Of a DNA stretch of 64,000 nt, positions 50,601 to 60,388 are shown one piece after another (the stretch's first letter is position 1; each line of letters starts with the position of its first letter). The DNA comes from JALZKA01 sp963721645 (GTDB taxonomy: Bacteria; Actinomycetota; Thermoleophilia; Solirubrobacterales; 70-9). The stretch is from the NCBI GenBank assembly GCA_963721645.1, contig CAVRJK010000002.1, forward strand, positions 806,001 through 870,000, written 5' to 3'. The translations under genes were made by a program, and so were the position numbers. The notes below the pieces were generated by a model. It searched no databases. It saw only the letters and a program-made list of their open reading frames with translations, and was not told the DNA's origin.

Positions 50601-51848
50601 CTAGTCAGACCCTGATCGTTGAACGAGGCCCCCGGGGCCTCGTTCTCGTTCCGGTGCCGAATCGAAGAAAAGGGCTGCAAGCGATGCAGCCGATTTCCTG
50701 ATGTCGAACTCGTCCTCGACCAGCAAGCGCGCCTCGGCAGGATCGCTGCTGCCTGCGACCGCACGTCTCACCGCATCCCGCAGAGACGCCGCGTCGCCGG
50801 GAGTTGCCAGGTAGCCGGTGACGCCGTCCCGCACGATCTCGGGGATGCCGGACAGATCAGAGGCGACGGTCGGCACGCCGCAGGCCAGGGATTCCATCAG
50901 TGCCACCGGTAAGCCCTCCATCTGGCCGTCCTTTGCGACCAGGCTGGGCAGGATGAATATGTGTGCCTCCGAGAGGTATCGCCTGACCTCATCCTCTGGC
51001 TCTGTACCGGCAAAGATCACGCGGTCCGCGATTCCGAGCTCGCGAGATCGCTCTTCGAGGCGCTCGCGCGCAGGACCGTCGCCGACCAGGGTCAACGCGA
51101 CGCGCGAGAGGGGCTCTTCGTTCGAGGCGATCGCCTCGAGGAGAACGTTTTGGCCCTTGTGCTCCTGGAGGCTGGCGACGCAGAGCGCCAAAATCGGTCC
51201 TGACGCGGGCGTGCTCCTGGGGAGATAGGCGTATCGATCCAGCTCGATCCCGCAGTGGATGACATGCACAGGGGTGTCCGAGCCGCCGCCGTACGGCCCC
51301 AGGAAGTCGCGGTTGAATTCGGAGATTGCATCTACCCACTCGGCGTCGCGGACCTTTCGGGCGAGCATCGCCTGAGTGACGAAGATGTCGTGGGCGTGCA
51401 CGGTGATGCTGTAGGGGACTCCGGTCAGCCTGCGGCAGGCCCACGCCGCCAGGGCGGGAAAGGTCGCGTAGTGGGCGTGCACATGGTCTGCCCCCGAATC
51501 GCGAATCCGTCTGGCGGCGGAGGCTGCCACCGGCAGGGTTGCGAGCGAGCGTGCCAGGTAACCCGGCGACCGCCAGCATCCGCCGATGACGCCCGAAATC
51601 AGGGACAGGGCCCTGAGCGGCCTGCGGGTGAGCCACCAGCCAAAGTCTCGGATGCCCTCCGTCAGCGTGGGTCGTTGGACGTTGCCCATCCACGGCTCGG
51701 CGCTCGGGTGGACCAGCGTCTCCTTTGGCGGGAACAGCGACAAGAGCTCGATCTCGATCCCGTCGATCGCGGCGACGTGGTTCAGCTCGCGAGCGATGAA
51801 CGTCTCGGAAGAGCTTGGAAAGCGCGAGACGATGTAGGCGACCTTCAT
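50601..51848 (-). CDS. GT4-family glycosyltransferase
   Basis: 415-aa GT-B enzyme of the colanic-acid/exopolysaccharide type. The start is MKVAYIVSRFPSSSETFIAR, with HVHAHYATFPALAAW mid-domain and the donor motif LPSLVAKDGQMEGLPVALME then SLACGVP. ATG 51848 overlaps the stop of the upstream GT2 gene (ATGA); the longer frame to 51971 lies inside that gene. It is the last gene of the flippase-GT2-GT4 operon. The final codons contain a GAACGAGGCCCC palindrome. Confidence 0.93.
   Translation of the reverse strand: MKVAYIVSRFPSSSETFIARELNHVAAIDGIEIELLSLFPPKETLVHPSAEPWMGNVQRPTLTEGIRDFGWWLTRRPLRALSLISGVIGGCWRSPGYLARSLATLPVAASAARRIRDSGADHVHAHYATFPALAAWACRRLTGVPYSITVHAHDIFVTQAMLARKVRDAEWVDAISEFNRDFLGPYGGGSDTPVHVIHCGIELDRYAYLPRSTPASGPILALCVASLQEHKGQNVLLEAIASNEEPLSRVALTLVGDGPARERLEERSRELGIADRVIFAGTEPEDEVRRYLSEAHIFILPSLVAKDGQMEGLPVALMESLACGVPTVASDLSGIPEIVRDGVTGYLATPGDAASLRDAVRRAVAGSSDPAEARLLVEDEFDIRKSAASLAALFFDSAPERERGPGGLVQRSGSD
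50621..50645. terminator. GAACGAGGCCCC palindrome in GT4 gene tail
   Basis: Arms GAACGAGGCCCC (50621-50632) and GGGGCCTCGTTC (50634-50645) around one C are perfect 12-bp complements, lying within the last 15 codons of the minus-strand GT4 gene. It could stop read-through of the convergent plus-strand transcript. No T run follows, so its action is uncertain. Confidence 0.4.
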
Positions 51849-52801
51849 CGGGGTCTGTGCTCTGCAAGCTCCGGGAGTGCGGCTGATACCTCTGGCGGCG
51901 GCTCGGGCATCCACTCCCGCTCGCGCGCCAGGCGCTGGCGTACCGGGCCAACGCGGCGGCGAACACGCCATGCGAGGGATGACGCTTTGCGCTCACCGGT
52001 CAGGGTGCCTAGGAAACGCCCCAGATCGTCGGCCGAGTCGCGCGCCGTTGCCTGGTCGGGCTCGGCGAGATCCTCGCTCTGGCTCGCCAGGCGCAAGACC
52101 TCCTGGGCGTTCTCGATCATCATGGCCAGGTCCTTGGATTGCGAGTCCATCCGGTCGCGCTGGACAAGGTTTATGCCCTGGGCGCGCACCGCGCCGAACC
52201 CCTTCGCGGCGATCCTGATCCACAGGTCGAAGTCGTCGGCACCGCGGATGCGCTGGTCGAATCCCCCGGTGGCCTCCAGTGCCGCGCGTCTGACCGTGGT
52301 CGAGCTCATCACGAAGTTGACGTGGCTGAGGAGTAGTTCCAGGACGTCGGGTGCCGAGGCGGGGTCAGGGACCTCTGGGTAGTGCGCGAGGGATGGCTTT
52401 CGCAGGATCCGGCCGGTGGTGTCGCTCAGGACCCAAGCGTCCGTGTAACCAAAGCCTGCATCGGGCGCGCGTCCCAGGGCTTCGGCCATCGCCTCCAGGT
52501 AGGTAGGCATCCACATGTCGTCGTTGTCGAGGAATGCGACCAGGTCGGCTCGGGCTGCGGCGATACCCGTGTTCCGCGCACCGGCCGTGCCCGCGTTCGG
52601 CTGCTCGATCAGCCGGAGGCGATCGTCAGCGCCACCGAGTTCTCGGACCAGAGCGGGAGTCCCGTCCGATGAGCCGTCGTCGACCACGATCAGTTCGAAA
52701 TCCCTGTGCGTCTGGCGCAGGATCGAGCCGATCGTCGCGCCGATGGTGCGAGTGGCGTTGTAGGCGGGAACGACAACCGAGAAAGTGGGGGCGGTGCTCA
52801 T
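51845..52801 (-). CDS. GT2-family glycosyltransferase
   Basis: 318-aa GT-A enzyme. FSVVVPAYNATRTIGATIGS, FELIVVDDGSSDGTPAL and the metal-site VAFLDNDDMWMPTYLEAMAE are clear, along with the GADDFDLWIRI acceptor-side motif. The C-terminal 60 residues are basic helices. ATG 52801 overlaps the flippase stop (ATGA), and its stop overlaps the GT4 start: all three are translationally coupled. Confidence 0.94.
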   Translation of the reverse strand: MSTAPTFSVVVPAYNATRTIGATIGSILRQTHRDFELIVVDDGSSDGTPALVRELGGADDRLRLIEQPNAGTAGARNTGIAAARADLVAFLDNDDMWMPTYLEAMAEALGRAPDAGFGYTDAWVLSDTTGRILRKPSLAHYPEVPDPASAPDVLELLLSHVNFVMSSTTVRRAALEATGGFDQRIRGADDFDLWIRIAAKGFGAVRAQGINLVQRDRMDSQSKDLAMMIENAQEVLRLASQSEDLAEPDQATARDSADDLGRFLGTLTGERKASSLAWRVRRRVGPVRQRLAREREWMPEPPPEVSAALPELAEHRPR

Positions 52802-54351
52802 GGGATGTGCTTCTCGGTTGTTCGACTGAGGCGCGAACGCAATCCGGCGATGCCTCCACGCGCCGAGTCTCCCAGGTCCGTGGCCGTCGCGGGAGAGATG
52901 ATGCGAAACGCGGCGACGTAGATGACGACGGCCAGAAGTCCCTCGGCGGCGACCCAGGCCAGCCCGGGAAAGGTTGCCCGGTCGGCGGCATCAATCAGCA
53001 GACGGTCGAACGCCAGAACGCTGCCTGCCATGACAGCGGCGGCCGCTACCGGGCGCAAGATCGCGCCGATCAAAGGCCTCAGCCCGATTCCCGTTATCCG
53101 AGTCGCCACGCGAAGACCGTACGCGGCGCCAAGCAGCGGACCGATGGTCAGGCCCGCAGCGGCAGCCGTGAGACTGATGTTCGCGAGGAGGGCCATGGAG
53201 ACGATCGTCGAGACAGCGGTGACGCTGTGCATGGGGGTCAGGGCCGCCGGCCGCTCCTGGGAGCGCAAGAGCTCTGAGACAAGTGAGGTAACCGCCCCGC
53301 CCACCGCAAAGCCGGCCATCGCCATCGCGGCATAGCCGGCGGGTCGCCAGACGTCACCGAATACGAGCACCGTCAGCTGCAGGCCGAGCGCGACAAGGAT
53401 CAAGCCCGCCGGCGCCGCCACGGCCATCATCCAGCGGAGCGAGCGCAGGAAAGCGGCGCTCATCCTCTCGGCGTCGTGGGCGATCCGGGCGAACGCCGGA
53501 AAGATCGAGAACGAGGCGGCAGCCAGGATCAAGAGAAAAGGGGTGGACGCGACACGGTACGCGTATCGGAACTGCCCGAGCGGCCCAGCGCCCAGGATCT
53601 TGCCCACGATGACCGCATCGGATTGCTCCCCGGCGCGCAAGATCGTCGTAGCCACAAAGACATGGCGGCCGTAACCCACCAGCTCCCTCCACATGCCGAA
53701 CGACGCAAGGCCCGGCCGTGGGCGCCAGCGGGCGAGCGACCAGACGAGGATCACCTCGACACCGTGGCTCGCGTACTGCCCGGCGACCAGGGACCAGGCG
53801 CCGAGATCGGAGGTGGCACAAAGGATCGCGGCGATTCCGAACGCCAAGGCTTGCGCCGGCTCGATGACGAGCCGTCGCAAGAAGGAGAACTGCCGCCACA
53901 GGAGCCCGTCGGGAACGGCCTGGATCGTGCGGAGAAAAATGATGCCGCTGGTAGCCGCTGCGAGCGCTGAGACGTCGTCCGAGTCGAAGAATGCTCCGAG
54001 CACCGGCGCCAGCGCCAGGAGGACCAGGGTGAACCCGAATCCGGTCACGATCGTCGCGAGAAACGCCGTGTTGGCGGCTTCCTCGACGCGGCTTCGCCGC
54101 TGGACGATCGCGGACATCATCCCCGTTTCGGTGATCAGGAGGGTGAAGCCGATAAGCACGGTCGCGGCGGCGAAGTCGCCGAACTCCTCCGGGGTGATCA
54201 GCCTCGCCAGCACGATGTAGGTGACGAGCGTGAGCGCCTGCGACATGCCATAGCCGACACCGCCCAGTCCGGCGCCGCGCAGAACCGTTCCCGCCAGGCC
54301 GGCGGGAACCTCCTGAGGTGGGTTCGGGCCCTCCCGGCCTGGCTCACTCAC
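52798..54351 (-). CDS. Oligosaccharide flippase (Wzx-like, MOP superfamily)
   Basis: 517-aa membrane protein with about 12-14 spans. The start GLGGVGYGMSQALTLVTYIV and LITPEEFGDFAAATVLIG is the standard opening of polysaccharide export flippases, which move lipid-linked repeat units across the membrane. QFRYAYRVASTPFLLILAAA and the cytosolic loops fit the family. It heads the minus-strand operon, divergent from the GT4 gene at 54387 with 35 nt between. Confidence 0.92.
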   Translation of the reverse strand: MSEPGREGPNPPQEVPAGLAGTVLRGAGLGGVGYGMSQALTLVTYIVLARLITPEEFGDFAAATVLIGFTLLITETGMMSAIVQRRSRVEEAANTAFLATIVTGFGFTLVLLALAPVLGAFFDSDDVSALAAATSGIIFLRTIQAVPDGLLWRQFSFLRRLVIEPAQALAFGIAAILCATSDLGAWSLVAGQYASHGVEVILVWSLARWRPRPGLASFGMWRELVGYGRHVFVATTILRAGEQSDAVIVGKILGAGPLGQFRYAYRVASTPFLLILAAASFSIFPAFARIAHDAERMSAAFLRSLRWMMAVAAPAGLILVALGLQLTVLVFGDVWRPAGYAAMAMAGFAVGGAVTSLVSELLRSQERPAALTPMHSVTAVSTIVSMALLANISLTAAAAGLTIGPLLGAAYGLRVATRITGIGLRPLIGAILRPVAAAAVMAGSVLAFDRLLIDAADRATFPGLAWVAAEGLLAVVIYVAAFRIISPATATDLGDSARGGIAGLRSRLSRTTEKHIP

Positions 54352-54386
54352 TTAGTGGCCAAAGCGTCCCATACGCTCCGGCATCG

Positions 54387-55532
54387 ATGAACCGCTCCCG
54401 GGATGGGCGAAAGCTCCGTGTCGTCGTCCTCGTGGACAGCCTGCTCAATCCGGGCGGCGGTGAGCGCCTTGCCGTCGAAAACGCGCGGCTGCTCGATCCG
54501 GAGCGCTTCGAGCGCACGCTGTGCATAACCCGCTTCGATCCCGAGCACCGCACTATGGAACCGGCCGCGTCGCTCATCGCCGGGCTTGAGAGCGACGGTG
54601 TCCGGGTGATCGGCCTGGAGCGCTCGGGCAAGCTCTCGGCCGCGGCGTGGCTCCCGCTGGTGAGGCTGCTGCGCCGGGAGCGTGTCGACGTGCTCCACGG
54701 TCACATGTTCGGCTCGAACGTGTGGGCCACGATCCTGGGCAGGATCTGCAGGGTGCCCGCCGTGGTCGCCCACGAGCACATGTGGTCCTATGACGGCGGA
54801 CGTTCGCGAGCTTTGATCGACCGGCATCTGATCGCCCGCGGCTCCGACGCATTCATCGCTGTTTCGGACACCGGCCGCGACCTCATGGTCTCCTCCGAAG
54901 GCCTCGACCCAACCGACATCGTCGTCATACCCAACGGCATCCCCGCAGTCGAGGTGCCCGCGCGCGCCGAGGCCCGTGAGCGATTCGGCCTCGCGCCTGG
55001 GGATCGCGTCGTTGGGAGCGTGGGCCACCTGCGCCCCGAGAAGGCGTTCGAGGTTCTCGTGGAGGCCGCGGCGGTCCTGCAGGTGGATCCATCCGGACTT
55101 AAGGTTCTGATCGCGGGCGAGGGCGGCGAGCGGGAGAGGCTTGAGGGCCTCATCCGGTCGCAGGGGCTCGCAGAGTCGGTCGAGCTGGTCGGCGCACGCG
55201 AGGACGTCTCGCATTTTTTGGCGGCCCTCGACGTTGCGGTCTGCTGTTCGGACTTCGAGGGCGGGCCGCTGTCCGTCATGGAGTACATGAGGGCCGGACT
55301 GCCCGTGGTGGCGACTCGCGTCGGAGGCCTGCCGGAGCTCCTTGGCGCCGACGGTGCGGTCTTCGTGGCACCGCGCGATGCAGCGGCGCTTGCCGGCGGA
55401 ATCTCTGCTGTCCTGGGTGACGAGGGGCTGGCAAAGCGACTCGGCGACGCGGGTCGCGAGCGCCAGGCCGCCGACTACGACATCACCGTGTGGGCGCGCC
55501 GCCTCGAGGAGCTCTACGAGAGGCTCGTCTGA
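54387..55532 (+). CDS. GT4-family glycosyltransferase
   Basis: 381-aa GT-B enzyme. VVLVDSLLNPGGGERLAVEN, VVAHEHMWSYDGGRSRALID, VVGSVGHLRPEKAFEVLVEA and the donor motif CCSDFEGGPLSVMEYMRAGL then PVVATRVGGLPEL are present. ATG 54387 is 10 nt after a TACGCT box. Its 3' end overlaps the convergent FkbM gene by 19 bp. Confidence 0.93.
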   Translation: MNRSRDGRKLRVVVLVDSLLNPGGGERLAVENARLLDPERFERTLCITRFDPEHRTMEPAASLIAGLESDGVRVIGLERSGKLSAAAWLPLVRLLRRERVDVLHGHMFGSNVWATILGRICRVPAVVAHEHMWSYDGGRSRALIDRHLIARGSDAFIAVSDTGRDLMVSSEGLDPTDIVVIPNGIPAVEVPARAEARERFGLAPGDRVVGSVGHLRPEKAFEVLVEAAAVLQVDPSGLKVLIAGEGGERERLEGLIRSQGLAESVELVGAREDVSHFLAALDVAVCCSDFEGGPLSVMEYMRAGLPVVATRVGGLPELLGADGAVFVAPRDAAALAGGISAVLGDEGLAKRLGDAGRERQAADYDITVWARRLEELYERLV

Positions 55533-56314
55533 TCGGCGATGAGCGGGTCGCCGGAGTGGATGAAGAAGATGTTGAGGGTGGGAACGTCGCCCTTCTCGAA
55601 CAGCGTTCCGTTCTTGGCGTCGTAGCCGAAGGGTGAGAACCCACGATCGGCAAGCCAGGGCAGCAGATCACCGTACGAGGTGTCCGAGCCTTCGACCATC
55701 AGGACTGGACGATGTTCGGTAAGCGTTCGCTCCATGCCCCGTAGGGCCTCCATCTCGGCGCCTTCGACGTCGATCTTCACCCACGCGGGGGCCAGGCCCA
55801 GGTCGTCGATCCGCACGACCTCGACGTCGATCTCGCGGAGCTCCAGCTCGGAGGCGTCGTCAGCGGTGTGTGACTCGACCCAAAAGCCTCGCCCGGCGTC
55901 GTCGGCAAGAAGCGACGCCTCGCCGGTCAGCTCTATGCGTCCGTAGACCGGCACGAAAAGCGTTGCGCGCCCCGGCTCGGCGCCGACCGCGCACAGCCTG
56001 TACTCGAAGTCCTTGATGATCCTGGAGACCAGCTTGAGGTCACGCTCATGCCCGGGGTTGGGTTCGATCGAGATGATCGGACCTCGGTTGACGGCGCGGA
56101 ACGAGAGCGCGGACTGCCCGGCGTTGGCTCCTATGTCCAAGAGCATCCCCGTGCCGTCGCCACGGCCGCGGAAGAACTCGAAGTCCGGCTCGTGGACGCG
56201 CTTTCGCGCGTAGCGCCCGAGGATCGCCGCCCGGCGCGCAAAGCTGTACAGGCGCGGGCTGCGGGTAAGCCGCGATCGGATTGTCGAGTTCAGGCCCACG
56301 GAAGATCCTTCCAC
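55514..56314 (-). CDS. FkbM-family methyltransferase 1
   Basis: 266-aa SAM-dependent methyltransferase. LLDIGANAGQSALSFRAVNR and IISIEPNPGHERDLKLV form the SAM site, and WVKIDVEGAEMEALRGMERT is the FkbM signature. It probably O-methylates a glycan sugar. It is divergent from a second FkbM gene 33 nt away. Confidence 0.9.
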   Translation of the reverse strand: MEGSSVGLNSTIRSRLTRSPRLYSFARRAAILGRYARKRVHEPDFEFFRGRGDGTGMLLDIGANAGQSALSFRAVNRGPIISIEPNPGHERDLKLVSRIIKDFEYRLCAVGAEPGRATLFVPVYGRIELTGEASLLADDAGRGFWVESHTADDASELELREIDVEVVRIDDLGLAPAWVKIDVEGAEMEALRGMERTLTEHRPVLMVEGSDTSYGDLLPWLADRGFSPFGYDAKNGTLFEKGDVPTLNIFFIHSGDPLIADQTSLS

Positions 56315-56347
56315 ACGCCCACATGAAGATCCTGGTCACGGGACCAG

Positions 56348-57268
56348 ATGAACCGCGGTCCGCCCACCGGTGATCGCTGCAGGCGGACACAGGCTCGCGA
56401 GGATTCGCCGGGAACTAAAGTCTTACGCTTGCGCAAGCTGGCGGGGAACACCAAACGGGTCGGGATAATCATCTGGAGTCGCATCGTTGCCTTTGCCTGG
56501 GCGATGTCGCAGATCCGTGGGTTCTCGGGCCGCCGCCGGGTGGCTGCGATCAAGCTGGGACGGTTGATCAGGCGAGAGCCTGACCCCGAACCGATCGAAC
56601 TCGTGCTACGAGACCTCGAGGGAGGCTCGCTCTGGATCCGTCCCGGGACATCCGATCTGGACATGGCCTTCTTCAACTATCACGGCAGGATCATCTTTCC
56701 GCCGCCCGAACTTGCGGACCGCGGGCTTCGGCAGATCGTCGAGCTCGGATCGAATGGCGGCAGCGGGCTGGCCCGGCTGGCCGTGGCATATCCCGAAGCC
56801 CGGCTGCTCGGCATCGAGCCCGACCCCGAAACCTTCGCCATCGCTGAGCGGAACGCCGCGCAGTTCGGCGACCGCTGCACGGTGGTTCAGGCGGCGATCT
56901 GGGACGACTCGGCCGACCTCGTGGTCGAAGGCGACGAGACCCTTGGGTACACGGTTCGCCCGCTGGGGCCCGAGGACGCGCCCAACACGATCACGATTCC
57001 GGGACTGAGCGTGGACGACCTGCTCGAGCGACACATGCCGAACGGACCGATCGACTACATGTCGGTGACGATCGAGGGCACGGAGCCTCGGATGTTTGCG
57101 GCGGCTGAAAGCTGGATTCACCGGGTCGCCTGCATCAAGGTTGAGTTCCACCCCTATTACGGGTTCTCCGAAGCGGACTGCATCGAGGCGCTGCGTGGCT
57201 TCGGGTTCAAGACCTGGGTGGAGCCCGCATACGGCGGCTGGGGAGTCGGGATTCGCGACTCCGCTTAG
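56348..57268 (+). CDS. FkbM-like methyltransferase 2
   Basis: 306 aa. The N-terminal 45 or so residues are basic and hydrophobic (VGIIIWSRIVAFAWAMSQI) and may contact the membrane; the real start could be later than ATG 56348. The core has QIVELGSNGGSGLARLAVAY, LLGIEPDPETFAIAERNAAQ and the FkbM-type DYMSVTIEGTEPRMFAAAES, where the usual DxEGxE is replaced by TIEGTE. Its end meets the convergent ligase gene near 57265. Confidence 0.82.
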   Translation: MNRGPPTGDRCRRTQAREDSPGTKVLRLRKLAGNTKRVGIIIWSRIVAFAWAMSQIRGFSGRRRVAAIKLGRLIRREPDPEPIELVLRDLEGGSLWIRPGTSDLDMAFFNYHGRIIFPPPELADRGLRQIVELGSNGGSGLARLAVAYPEARLLGIEPDPETFAIAERNAAQFGDRCTVVQAAIWDDSADLVVEGDETLGYTVRPLGPEDAPNTITIPGLSVDDLLERHMPNGPIDYMSVTIEGTEPRMFAAAESWIHRVACIKVEFHPYYGFSEADCIEALRGFGFKTWVEPAYGGWGVGIRDSA

Positions 57269-58667
57269 TCTTCGGCTGCGGTGGCTCCGCGCCACGGCAA
57301 GCATGGCGGGACACAAAGCCATCAAGAGCCAGAGTTGCTTGTTGAACTGCTCTGAGACGAAGAGATTCGCCGCGAGCAGTGCGACCAGGGCTACGGCGAC
57401 GGAGGCAGCGATCAACTCCATGCCGGCGTCGCCCCGCCTGCCGAACTCCTTGGCGGCTCGATAGGCAGCAGCGATCGATCCGATCACGATCATCATGAAG
57501 AAGACCAATCCAGGGATGCCGTACTCGGCCAGGACGCTGATGAACGCGTTGTGGGCCACCGCGGGCTTGTCGGCCACGTAGGTGTCGTCTCGGAGGGCGC
57601 CTGGCTCGATGAGCAGGTAGTGGATCGACGAGATCTGAAAGTTGGCGGCCCCGACGCCCGTGAGCGGCTTGTCCTCGATCATTCGCCAGCCGATCTTCCA
57701 GATGTCGGTTCGGCCCGTTCCGCCGTCCGCCAGCGAGAGACGGTCACGGGCGGCCTGAGGGGCGAGGTCGGCGTAGTAGTACGTCCCAGCGATTGCGATC
57801 ACCACTCCCACGAATGCGGCGAGAACGCGATGCCTGGGTGCCAAGAGGATGGCTGCGAGGACCGCACCCGCCAAGGCCACGAGACCCCCTCGCGAGCCGG
57901 TCAGGAAGACACCTGCGAGACATAGGAACGCGGCAATCAGGCACAGCACGCGAACCGCCGACGAGCGGCCTTGCGAGAACGCCATGGCCACCGAGATCAT
58001 CAGGCCGGCAGTGAGTGTTGCGGCGAGGACGTTGGGGTCGCCCACGGTGCCCGCGATGCGGTTGAGGCCCTCCGAGCCGGCCGAGTAGGCGAACTGCGGA
58101 CGCGTCCGGTGTCACGACGACTCCGTACAGCGCGGCGAAGGTCGCTCCGGTGATGAACGCACCCAGCACCATTCGGATGTGCTGCGGAGTACGGATCGCC
58201 TCGTACAGGATCAAAAATAGAGCCGCCGTCAGGAGTAGGCGAAGTGTTTCCGGCGGCACGACGGTTGGATCCTCCGCCCACAGGAAGCTGAGGCTGACCC
58301 ACGCGCAGAACGCGACGATCGCAAAGCTCAGAATCGGATGGCGGTTCCAGAGGGTGTTCTGGCCATGTATGCGCGTGGTGAACGAGGCGATCCAGGAGAT
58401 GACGAGGATCGCCCCCGCGAGCTTCGTGAAGCTGAGCGCCGATCCACCGGCGATGGGGGAGAGCTCGAAGAACATGACGAGCGTGAATGCGGCGACCCCG
58501 ATGGGCAGGTTCGCGAGGGTGATGAGAGCAAACGCGATGCCCAGCGCTGCGCCGACGGCAAGCTTCGGCTCGATGCCGGCCAGGCCGCCGAGCATGGCGG
58601 CGCTGAGGCCGACTCCGATCGGAACGAAGAACTCAGCGGGATCGAAGCGCGCGAACGCGCGGGACAT
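57265..58667 (-). CDS. O-antigen ligase/polymerase-family membrane protein (frameshifted)
   Basis: Multi-span membrane protein. The first frame gives about 190 residues to VVVTPDASA. The second resumes QFAYSAGSEGLNRIAGTVGD and carries the signature region TGSRGGLVALAGAVLAAILL, then AHNAFISVLAEYGIPGLVFF, the O-antigen ligase/Wzy hallmark. One extra base near 58090-58106 joins them. The open frame formally runs on to 56606, but beyond about 57268 it is antisense to the FkbM gene and is not membrane-like. The 3' end is therefore approximate, perhaps at the TAA 57265-57267 in the next frame. Likely polymerises or ligates glycan repeat units. Confidence 0.82.
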
Positions 58668-58670
58668 GGC

Positions 58671-60266
58671 TTAGCTCTTTGAGCTGCCGACTGGCAGCCG
58701 GTCGCGAACGCTGCCCTGGCGCGCGCCGTAGTAGTGGTAATCCGAGCGGGAGGGTCGCGGCGTGCCGACAACGGTGAACCCCGCGGGCTTGATGCCGTTC
58801 TCGGCCAGCAGCTCGCCGAGCTGGGCCAGCTTGGAGAGGGTCGTCTTGCCGAGCTTTACGACCAGGAGTACATCGTCGACATAGCTGGCGAGCGGTAGGG
58901 CGTCGACCACGTCGGTCAGGGGCGGGGAGTCGACGATCACGTAATCAGCGATCTCGCGTGCGTCTTCGATCAGCTGTCGAGCGGCGGGCAAGGCGAAGAG
59001 CTCCGAGATCCAACCGCCTTCATAGTCGGCGAGCAAAAGGCCGAAGTTCGCACCGAACTCACCGGTGGTCACGAGGGCATCTTCGAGGTCGATCGATTCG
59101 ATCAGGACGCTGACCATGCCATAGGTGGGCTTGACGCCCAACGCCCTGCCGATCGAGGGCCGGCGAAGGTCCGACTCCATGAGAATGACGCTGTTGCCGG
59201 CGGCGGCGAGCGATGTCGCGAGGTTTACCGCCGTGGTCGTCTTGCCCTCCGACGGAGAGGAGCCGGTCACAAGGATCACCCGGGCGGAGTCCCCGTGATT
59301 CCTCTTTTGGACGGCCAGGGTCCCGCGAAGGGTCCGATACGCCTCGGAAGCGGCGGGGGAGAGGGCGAGGGGATCGATCGGGTTGTCGGTCTTCTTGATC
59401 TCCTTGGGGATGCGAGCAAGGATCGGCAGGCGGTAGAGGCGCCTGAGCTGCTCTTCCCGGCGCAGGCGCGGATCGAGGACCTGGACGGCGAAGGCGGCGG
59501 CGATGCCGAGAATCGTCCCGGCGAAGAGGCCGCCGATCACGCTGAGGACGGGCTTCGGCGAGATCGGCGCAGACGGGGGAGTCGCCTCGGTGAGAATCGA
59601 AAGCGTGGGGTCGGGACCATTGAGGTATGCCTGAAGCTCTGAGAGGTCTTGGGCGATGGTGTTGCCGCTTGCCGAGGCGCCCACCTGGCGCAACTGCTTT
59701 TCCAGCCCCGGGATCTTCTCTTTGATCGCGGAATGGAGCTCCTCGGTCTGCTCCACGATCGCCTGCTCGGCGAACGTGTTGGAAAGCTCCGCGGCCTCAT
59801 CCGGCGTGCCGGCGTCCGCTCGGATGACGACGATGTCGGACTGGGCAACCGGCTCGGCAGTGATCTTGCCGAGAAGGGCTTCAGCCGAGAAGGGAGAGTC
59901 GAGTTCTTCCCTGACTCGCTCGGCGACGTCGATATTGGTGATCAGCCGTGACGCGGTTTCGACGTCGCGTGTCGGGTCGGCCGACTTTCTCAGAAGGGGA
60001 AGCGATGCGACGACGCCCGTGCCCTGATCCGGCGCCGGGGTGATCCTCATCTCGGTAGCGCCGCGGTAGACCTCGGTCGCGGTCATCACATAGAGGATCG
60101 CGATGCCCGTCGTGATCACGATCGTCGCGATGACGATCCAGATTCTCTCGCGCAGCGTGCCGACGTAGCGCTTGAGCCCCTCCTGCTCGACAGGGGGCTT
60201 CATCCAGTCGGCACCGCTCACGGCAGCAGCGCGTGACCCGTCCCCCGATCCGTTCGTCGAATCCAT
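58671..60266 (-). CDS. Wzc-like chain-length determinant with tyrosine kinase domain
   Basis: 531 aa. An N-terminal Wzz domain with membrane span IWIVIATIVITTGIAILYVM is followed by an outside helical region, a second span (VLSVIGGLFAGTILGIAAAF) and the cytosolic BY-kinase: Walker A VTGSSPSEGKTTTAVNLA, Walker A' ILMESDLRRPS and Walker B DYVIVDSPPLTDVVDA. The tail has only SDYHYYG as a Tyr cluster. It should set polymer length for the Wzx/Wzy system. ATG 60266 is chosen; the extension to 60701 overlaps the divergent gene. The ligase starts 3 nt later. Confidence 0.93.
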   Translation of the reverse strand: MDSTNGSGDGSRAAAVSGADWMKPPVEQEGLKRYVGTLRERIWIVIATIVITTGIAILYVMTATEVYRGATEMRITPAPDQGTGVVASLPLLRKSADPTRDVETASRLITNIDVAERVREELDSPFSAEALLGKITAEPVAQSDIVVIRADAGTPDEAAELSNTFAEQAIVEQTEELHSAIKEKIPGLEKQLRQVGASASGNTIAQDLSELQAYLNGPDPTLSILTEATPPSAPISPKPVLSVIGGLFAGTILGIAAAFAVQVLDPRLRREEQLRRLYRLPILARIPKEIKKTDNPIDPLALSPAASEAYRTLRGTLAVQKRNHGDSARVILVTGSSPSEGKTTTAVNLATSLAAAGNSVILMESDLRRPSIGRALGVKPTYGMVSVLIESIDLEDALVTTGEFGANFGLLLADYEGGWISELFALPAARQLIEDAREIADYVIVDSPPLTDVVDALPLASYVDDVLLVVKLGKTTLSKLAQLGELLAENGIKPAGFTVVGTPRPSRSDYHYYGARQGSVRDRLPVGSSKS

Positions 60267-60388
60267 ATACCCGGATTCTGGCAGGGTGAGCGCGACCCTC
60301 TCCTGCAAGTTTCGTTGCTGCAAGAGTGATCCCGCCCACCGCGCCGAACTTGATGCCTGTGCCCAGCTTGTTGCGTTACCGTGGTCGT

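Noticed and set aside
56606..57264. Extension of the O-antigen ligase frame to 56606
   Set aside because: This part is exactly antisense to a well-supported FkbM methyltransferase and its translation is charged and not membrane-like.
14796..58106. Link between the odd tRNA-Val and the five +1 shifts (a four-base reading of GTTC or GTCG would restore frame at several sites)
   Set aside because: Val codons are very common here, and the aminotransferase site near 778 has no GTC or GTT at the needed place, so the idea fails for one of five sites.
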